A stretch of DNA of 64,000 nucleotides, from assembly GCA_905116865.2 (NCBI GenBank), contig CAJHNH020000213.1, forward strand, positions 308,001 to 372,000, in the 5' to 3' direction. Below, in pieces: positions 58,521 through 64,000 of this stretch (position 1 is the first letter of the stretch; the number at the start of each line of letters is the position of its first letter). The DNA comes from Candidula unifasciata (taxonomy: Eukaryota; Mollusca; Gastropoda; Stylommatophora; Geomitridae). Made by a program: the position numbers and the translations under genes. The notes beneath the pieces were generated by a model. It was not told where the DNA came from and ran no database searches. It saw nothing but the letters and a program-made list of their open reading frames with translations.

Positions 58521-58876
58521 CTGGTGGGAAAGTAAACAAATGTATATATTACCAACTATAAACCTATTCTAACTACAGTGAAAAAAGACATAAAAAGATG
58601 GATTTAAGGAGTCAGTGAGACCTCACAACATAGCAAGCAGCTGGGTGTGCCGTGGCTCGGCTACTGGTCATCCATTCAACTTTGACACCTAGCAGCACAA
58701 AGTAAATACTTACAAAAGAAGACAAGACATAACTCTTGTAAGAAAAATAATATCACAAATGCCAATACAAGCATAACTCTAGCTGTTCTTATACTTGCTC
58801 TGATTTAAATACAAATTGGTTTTATTAAACAAATTATTTCTCCTACATATGGAAACTTACAAGACATCCTGTAGAG

Positions 58877-59075
58877 TAGTGGTTCTCAAACTTCCTAATG
58901 CCGCGACCCTTTAATATAGTTCCTAATGTTGTTGCGACCCCCAATATTAGTTATTTTCATCGCTATTTCATAACTTCAATGAATACTTGTTTTGCTATGG
59001 TCTTTGGCGACCCATGTGAAAGGGTCGTTAGACGTACATAATAAAGGGTCATGACCCATAGGTTGAGAATCGCTG
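58877..59075. mobile_element. SPIN-like hAT MITE
   Basis: A 199-bp element with imperfect inverted ends (left TAGTGGTTCTCAA, right complement CAGCGATTCTCAA). It is flanked by an identical 8-bp duplication CTGTAGAG (58869-58876 and 59076-59083), the hAT length. The body (CCTAATGCCGCGACCCTTTA, ATTTCATAACTTCAATGAAT, GACCCATGTGAAAGGGTCGT) resembles, as I remember it, the non-autonomous SPIN/OposCharlie-type hAT elements. No coding capacity. Confidence 0.82.
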
Positions 59076-59246
59076 CTGTAGAGAAATAAGCTGAAGGCAT
59101 GCAAGCAAGAGGTAGACCGACAGAAGGAAGATTTCGAGAAATGAACAGCATTCACTGCACAAACAGGACAAGAAATAATGGGAGAGCCCTTGCTGTCAAC
59201 CTTCACTGTGGAGATGGCACTGAAGACTAAGAGAATAACTGCTTAC

Positions 59247-59344
59247 CTGTAGACTTTGTCTCTAACTGTGACTGTAAACCCATTCTGCCCCAGCTTTTTC
59301 ACTTCCCAACTGTCTTGCCAAAGTTGCACAATGTTTAGTGCAAG
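59247..59344 (-). CDS. PHCF: Formin exon 3: PH domain core
   Basis: 98 nt, acceptor TTTGAACAG, donor GTAAGC; phase 0 in, 2 out. It encodes LALNIVQLWQDSWEVKKLGQ and FTVTVRDKVY, the middle beta strands of the PH domain. Confidence 0.83.
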
Positions 59345-59756
59345 CTGTTCAAATATATACAGAAATAAATAGACAGGGAACCTGGCCATAGAGTCAGTAT
59401 ATAAAAATCAGAAAAACGTTTATTGACGAGCATTTATAAAGAGAAGTAGAAAAACAGGACACACTAGACAATATAAAAATTGCAAGCTATAGTTACCATC
59501 ACAGGAACCTAATCTGTCATCTCCAAATGACAACAGCACCTCGCTGCATGTCGAATTAAGATACAAGCCTGATCAGAAGACAGTCAAGCCAGTGGTGCAG
59601 CAGAGATATAATGTTAGCCTCTAGATTGGAATGGATCTGTTTGTTATTTTTTATTTTTTTACCTTTTTTTAATGGACAAACCAGAAATGAAAGGGTGATG
59701 CTGTCAATATCATAGTCACTTACTTTCTCTGAAATTTCTTGGTACTCATGTGTTGT

Positions 59757-60035
59757 TGTTGTTGTTCGTCCATCACGAGTGATGAAGACCACTTTCATCC
59801 AAAGTAGTAATGATCAATGATTATGAGTACGAAGGTGGCTGATTAGTCCAATATGAGCCAGGAAAGTTCTCGAGCAGTGCGGACAACAGATGGAAGCCGC
59901 AGTAGGTGTGGGATTAGCAGTACGATTCTTTCTAGTCTGCCTCCGTTTCTCTGCCTGTGCAACCTCTACTGCCTGGCAAGGCTGATGCACCATGTCTGAG
60001 GGACATACGCCGTCCGGAACGGTACTCATGTAAAG
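59757..60035 (-). mobile_element. LINE C-terminal fragment with C2H2 finger tail
   Basis: The minus frame reads CPSDMVHQPCQAVEVAQAEK, RRQTRKNRTANPT, CPHCSRTFLAHIGLISHLRT HNH and stops. This C..C...............H...H tail is the common end of many LINE reverse-transcriptase proteins. A (GTT)n-type tract lies at the 3' end. Confidence 0.82.
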
Positions 60036-60509
60036 ATAGGTGGACCATGCCTTCTACTGTTATTCTTTCCAATCCACCATGACACTTGGCAATATGTTGG
60101 ATGAAAATATATTGCAATCACTGGGATTCCAGAAAACACCAAAAGCTCTAGGTCAGACAGGTAAGATATTTGTCAACAGATTGCTTATTTTTAAAAAAAA
60201 TTAGATAACTTTTCCTAAAATATAGGACAATTAATTCCATTAGACAAACAAAGTACATTACAGACACTATAAACTATACAAAAAAACCTGACAATGCAGA
60301 TACAAACCCAAGACCTTCAGGAAAGCATCTAGCCGCAACGTGGCTGCAGCTCCCAATCAACAGACTACAAAAAAAACTAAATAGTGCTGCACATCTTGTT
60401 CTAGGTTTAATTACAGGTATGACTTTTCTAGGGGGAAAAAACCGCTGGTTCTCATCACAAGTGTCAAAAAAGGGTAGTGGTACTTACCATAAAGTGTTTT
60501 ACACAAGCA

Positions 60510-60725
60510 TGTCATAAAAGACTAATTATTGATGTTTCCTTCAAAACTGGAGTGCATCTTCCTGAGAGGCAATGAACCACCATTCTACATACAAATAAGC
60601 CAGATCTGCAAAATGGATGTGCTCGCAAACCTCAAGTTTTGGAACTAAACTATAGTCCAGAATGGATGAAGAACCAGAAGTTTGTGTCAGAGTTTACAGA
60701 CAGTGAGCTTAAAGACAACGAAGAA
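60510..60725 (+). repeat. Dispersed repeat copy
   Basis: CAAGCATGTCATAAAAGACT, GGCAATGAACCACCATTCT, GCCAGATCTGCAAAATGGAT, GGATGAAGAACCAGAAGTTT. Confidence 0.68.
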
Positions 60726-60818
60726 CTTCCTTTGATGAACACCTTATACAATAAATCCCTGTCATAAGAAATTTGAACTCTACAAAAACAATTACAAACA
60801 ATCAATCAATATATTTAC

Positions 60819-60873
60819 CAGTTGTCCCGGCTTGAAGTATGAAAACTGTCCTGGCATCAGTTTAATTTTGCGT
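60819..60873 (-). CDS. PHCF: Formin exon 2: PH domain
   Basis: 55-nt exon, acceptor TTACTTATTTAG, donor GTAAAT; phase 2 in, 0 out. It gives (K)RKIKLMPGQFSYFKPGQL, the second/third PH strands (R...L..G.F.YFK.G). The phase-2 join restores the lysine codon with exon 1. Confidence 0.85.
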
Positions 60874-60892
60874 CTAAATAAGTAAAAAAAGG

Positions 60893-61092
60893 TACAGTAA
60901 AGGACCCTTTTCCACGCCTTAAGGGGTATAGGGCATATAGGGCTAGACCTATATTTTTATAGACCAATCGGCACAAGATGGGTGATGTGGTCAGTATCAC
61001 GCCGGCCGCCTTCACTTTCCCGGGACTGCACCCGGTACCCACTCAAGGCTGGGTCGACCTGGGAGCCTAGGTCATTTCTGAAAAAAGTCGGG
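60893..61092 (-). mobile_element. SINE-A copy, reverse, head missing
   Basis: GTAAAGGACCCTTTTCCACG, GGGCTAGACCTATATTTT, CCCGGTACCCACTCAAGGCT, GGGTCGACCTGGGAGCC. Ends at the T/A linker, so the tRNA-like head is lost. It lies 20 nt upstream of formin exon 2 on the minus strand, in sense orientation. Confidence 0.78.
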
Positions 61093-61436
61093 CGTATAAA
61101 TATGTGATAGATAATTATATAAACCCAGCTTGTTAATGAAAAAATGCTAGTAAGACTGTATAATTATTCATAGTACAGTGTCTATCATAATCATAGTCTA
61201 AATCAAAGCAATGTGAAACAATACAAATTACATAGATAATGGTCATTTAAATAATTACGTGATATATTAATATATATAAAAATATATATACCGAGAAATC
61301 AATCAACACTATACATACCAATTATAACCCCGGACGTTGAACAAGATATTGATAAAAAATTACTACTACTAAATAGTAAGTTGTACCCCACCAGGACATC
61401 AAACAAGCGACAAACACCTGGTGACACAAAGTGCCA

Positions 61437-61440
<4 letters not shown>

Positions 61441-61476
<36 letters not shown>
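61441..61476. repeat. (TA)n microsatellite
   Basis: About 18 TA dinucleotides between 61,438 and 61,476. Confidence 0.95.
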
Positions 61477-61481
<5 letters not shown>

Positions 61482-61577
61482 AAGGTTCGCATGTGATAGG
61501 TTGTGTCATTAAAAATATGTAGGTGTCTATCACTTATAAAAGGTTACCTTAACCTCTAGTTTGCTTAATTAATTAGT

Positions 61578-61795
61578 TTCGTATCCTTTACAGGACGTTG
61601 CAGAACCAACCTAAGCACTTTCTGGCTGTTGTGGTTTTTCTAGGCACATTTTACGTCCAGTAGTTTTCCATTGCTTTCTGGACGGTGGACTTTCGAAACC
61701 ACTTTTGAAACCAGCGCAAGACTAACCATCGGCACCCTGGCATTACGAAGAGGGTTCGCAACGCCTAAGTCACAGAAGCCTACTAGTTTGCTAGT
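61578..61795 (-). mobile_element. SINE-C copy, reverse
   Basis: Complement of the 57,507 element: TTTACAGGACGTTGCAGAAC, TCCATTGCTTTCTGGACGGT, AACCAGCGCAAGACTAACC, GAGGGTTCGCAACGCCTAAG. Confidence 0.8.
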
Positions 61796-61972
61796 AGACT
61801 GAATTTATGTTTGTCTAAAATATGTGTCACCAACATGTCTGCAAAATTCGGCATTAAAAGTACATACACATCATGCTAATGTATTTTCTGATGCAGAATC
61901 ATTACTGACTGGCGCAGACATTCATGTGTTACATCTTGAAGACTAATAGTCTATAGTAATTCATATGTTGAT

Positions 61973-62170
61973 GGGCAGCCGCCATGGTGTAGCTGCTAGG
62001 TGATCACTTATGGATCTGAAGGCCATGGATGCAGGTCCTGATGAAGCCAGACTTGTTATTTTTTTTTTTCTTAAAAAAAATGACCTAGACTTAGAGGCTG
62101 CCCAAGCCATAAATGGGTACCAGGAAAAGCCCTGGGAAGAGAAGGTGGCTGGCATGATGGTCACATCACC
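61973..62170 (+). mobile_element. SINE-A copy, 3' truncated
   Basis: GCAGCCGCCATGGTGTAGCT, GATGCAGGTCCTGATGAAGC. Body CCATAAATGGGTACCAGG, GAAGGTGGCTGGCATGATGG. Ends near CATCACCCAC. Confidence 0.76.
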
Positions 62171-62214
62171 CACTCCGGGGTCTGATGTTACCCATCAACT
62201 AGCAGTAACATTAA

Positions 62215-62690
62215 CATTGGGATTTTGCTGGAGATGAGGATGGAGTGCTTATGGGAATGTTCCAGTTGCTGTGTTAGTTTTTAACTCCATACATCTCTGA
62301 ACACCATTTGTTATTTCAATTTCTCTGGTCACACAGTTACTATGTACGCTTCCTCAGAAGCAAATATTTAACTTTTCATAACTCCTTAGTTCAAAGTTAA
62401 GGATTGACATCACAGAGCTCAGGACATTCCCATAAATACTCCATCCCCATTTCCAGCAGCCAGTAGTTTCAATTCTGATAGTAGCAGCCTGACTGTAAAT
62501 CTGTCTTCCTTTCTTCTGATTGATGAATGTCTGTAAGACCCTCTAGTCACTCTCCACTGCACCATTCTGAGTTGAGTTGAGTTGATTCATGAACCGACAT
62601 CGAAGCATTCCGGGCATTCCCATAAGCGCTCCGTCTCAATCTTCAGCAGCCAGTGCAGAGTTACAATACTAATGGTGCCAGCAGAATTCT
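62215..62690. mobile_element. Small RNase H LINE tail fragments, both orientations
   Basis: 62,215-62,300 (+) holds GATGAGGATGGAGTGCTTAT GGGAATGTTCC. 62,395-62,500 and 62,580-62,690 (-) hold CATTCCCATAAATACTCCAT and CATTCCCATAAGCGCTCCGT. All derive from the Cys-rich tail of the RNase H LINE. Confidence 0.6.
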
Positions 62691-62699
62691 GATTAAACG

Positions 62700-63165
62700 T
62701 CCGTCTTGCCTTTAATCTGAGCAAGATCCAGGCAATGCTCCCCATTATTTTGACATATGTCACTATACAACCAATACTTTTTCTTCAGGAAGGTTTTAGC
62801 TTTGTCATGTTGCAGTAAAATAATTCAGCTCAAAATTAATGCTGTCAAAACCCCAGAAAACCTGTGTTCCTGAAAGAGTTAAGAACAATGAAAAGATGGA
62901 AAATGCAATGGTACTGACATGAAATAATATTTACTGGCCTCTCTTAAACAATACTAAGGGCTAAGCAGACGGAAGGAGAAGTGGCAGACCAAGAAAGACT
63001 TTGGCTACAGAATTTGGCTTAGACAGGGCTTAAACATGCCCTATATCAAGTCCATTGCATCTGATTGACAGAGGTGGACAGAACTGACTAGACAGTCAAC
63101 TGGTGACCCAGTGACATGTTTTATGGGAATATGATGATAATGAAGATGACGAAAAGACCACTCAC
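62700..63165. other. Formin intron, decayed LINE-like DNA
   Basis: A weak RT-tail pattern at about 62,960-63,120 (GGAAGGAGAAGTGGCAGACC, AAGAAAGAC). Nothing else seen. Confidence 0.35.
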
Positions 63166-63310
63166 TTATTCCATGTAGTTATTGTGCTGCTTCCCTTCTT
63201 CTCCAGAAGTCCTTCCTTAATTACCTGAGTTCTGTGGATCTGCTCATATCCAAGAGAGGATAAACCTTGGCCGGAGTCAATACCTGAGTCATGTAGAGAA
63301 CAATATATAC
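63166..63310 (-). CDS. PHCF: Formin exon 1 (visible): linker and PH domain start
   Basis: Acceptor CTGCTGCAG before 63310 and donor GTGAGT below 63166; 145 nt, phase 1 in, phase 2 out. It encodes YCSLHDSGIDSGQGLSSLGY, then TQVIKEGLLEKKGSSTITTW. The latter is the first strand of a PH domain (KEG.L.KKG....W..R). A stop lies in frame just upstream of the acceptor, which supports a splice site here. Confidence 0.8.
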
Positions 63311-63985
63311 CTGCAGCAGATCACACAAGGACGGGTCTGTTTCTTCTTCAGACAGACTGTATTGTGGTGTACAGCTAGGCTGCAATATTGGCGCCTTTCA
63401 ATCCATGCATCCGCTTTCAGCAAATCCTTAATTATTCACCTTTTACGACATGCTTGTTAAACAGTTGGTCTATTCTGCTATCTGACCCCCCTCCCCCAAT
63501 TCCTCCCCATCCCACACAAATGGTGCCCAGGACCCCACGCAGGGTACCCTTTATTTTAGTCATCAAAAAGTGCCTTGCCTACTGGCATGGGTGATCCTGC
63601 CTCTCAATATATGTTTATTTGACAGATCAACATCAAGGCACACAGGTGTAGCCTCTCAATGTTGTGATCATGAGCATGTGTGCTCAAATTCCTCCATGCT
63701 CTGACAAAAGGTTCTCATGAATCTTTTTGCATTGCCTTTCCCAAAGATCTTTCCAGTGGTCACAACATGTTCCAGTTTCCCCCTGCTCATAACATGAACA
63801 CCCAGACAAAAAATGACTACCTTTTAGAGGACTGTGATAAGCTTTCTCCAAGCCCTCACCTTTTTTTAAATGATTATTCTGTAAAACCGCATCAGGGCCT
63901 CAAGAAATTGGCCTTTTTCCTTTCTGATTTCAGACTAATTTTATGTTATTAACGACAACTAAACCAACTCTGCGCATTCACCTAC
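63311..63985. other. Formin intron at window end
   Basis: Contains a piece (TACAGCTAGGCTGCAATATT) of the unit tandemly duplicated at 23,640-26,330 and a reverse fragment of the poly(G/C)-headed repeat near 63,440-63,545. No exon recognised apart from the edge candidate. Confidence 0.4.
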
Positions 63986-64000
63986 TTTCATCATCTCCGC
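63986..64000 (-). CDS. PHCF: Possible formin exon end at window edge
   Basis: The minus strand reads GGAGATGATGAAA followed by GTAGGT. If this is a donor it leaves phase 1. That fits the next exon (starting GT) to give GDDE-S, a plausible acidic linker. Only 15 nt are visible, so this is a guess. Confidence 0.3.

Noticed and set aside
63388..63594. Possible separate + strand gene near the window end
   Set aside because: It overlaps a repeat fragment shared with 23-26 kb and a poly(C)-headed repeat piece. No motif or splice context.

Overview
This is metazoan nuclear DNA: AT-rich, intron-dominated and loaded with transposon relics and tandem arrays. It holds the 3' parts of two protein-coding genes that converge tail to tail. 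The genes, the tRNA-headed SINEs, and fragments of RNase H-bearing LINEs and of a Penelope-like element suggest a lophotrochozoan, most likely a mollusc (perhaps a gastropod). I cannot fix the species from sequence alone.

Gene 1 (+ strand, about 1-11,942) is the 3' end of a CHD6/7/8/9 (Kismet-class) chromatin remodeller. Four exons (7-332, 4494-4610, 7986-8090, 9983-11341) splice in a continuous frame (634 residues plus stop). They encode both BRK domains and a low-complexity tail with three DLS/DLT-type peptides. Polyadenylation signals lie at 11933-11942.

Gene 2 (- strand, from beyond 64,000 down to 16,688) is a formin with an N-terminal PH domain, a short proline-rich FH1 and a complete FH2. 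I assembled 15 coding exons by hand from acceptor/donor sites and phase continuity (781 residues plus stop, open at the 5' end). The architecture fits the pleckstrin-homology-domain-containing formins (PHCF), an animal subtype absent from the familiar vertebrate set. One intron uses a GC donor and one coding exon is only 38 nt.

Between the two 3' ends (about 11.95-16.69 kb) lies a 2.3 kb almost pure G/A satellite, 13,520-15,796, with all its G on the + strand.

The remaining roughly 55 kb is mostly introns of gene 2 filled with repeats. These include about a dozen minisatellites (16- to 63-bp units, two of them built from pieces of LINE 3' ends), a 2.1 kb 30-bp satellite, and a tandem duplication of about 1.2 kb with wildly different homopolymer lengths. 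They also include SINE families that share bodies but have different tRNA-like heads, and at least nine 3' fragments of one RNase H LINE. DNA transposons include a 1.19 kb hAT with an 8-bp target duplication, a SPIN-like hAT MITE with an 8-bp duplication, a TA-flanked mariner/pogo MITE and two foldback elements. A 787-bp near-perfect palindrome is made of two inverted Penelope-like 3' ends carrying a hammerhead-like motif.

Splice boundaries and phases were checked by hand and agree throughout. Repeat boundaries are approximate unless a target duplication is given.
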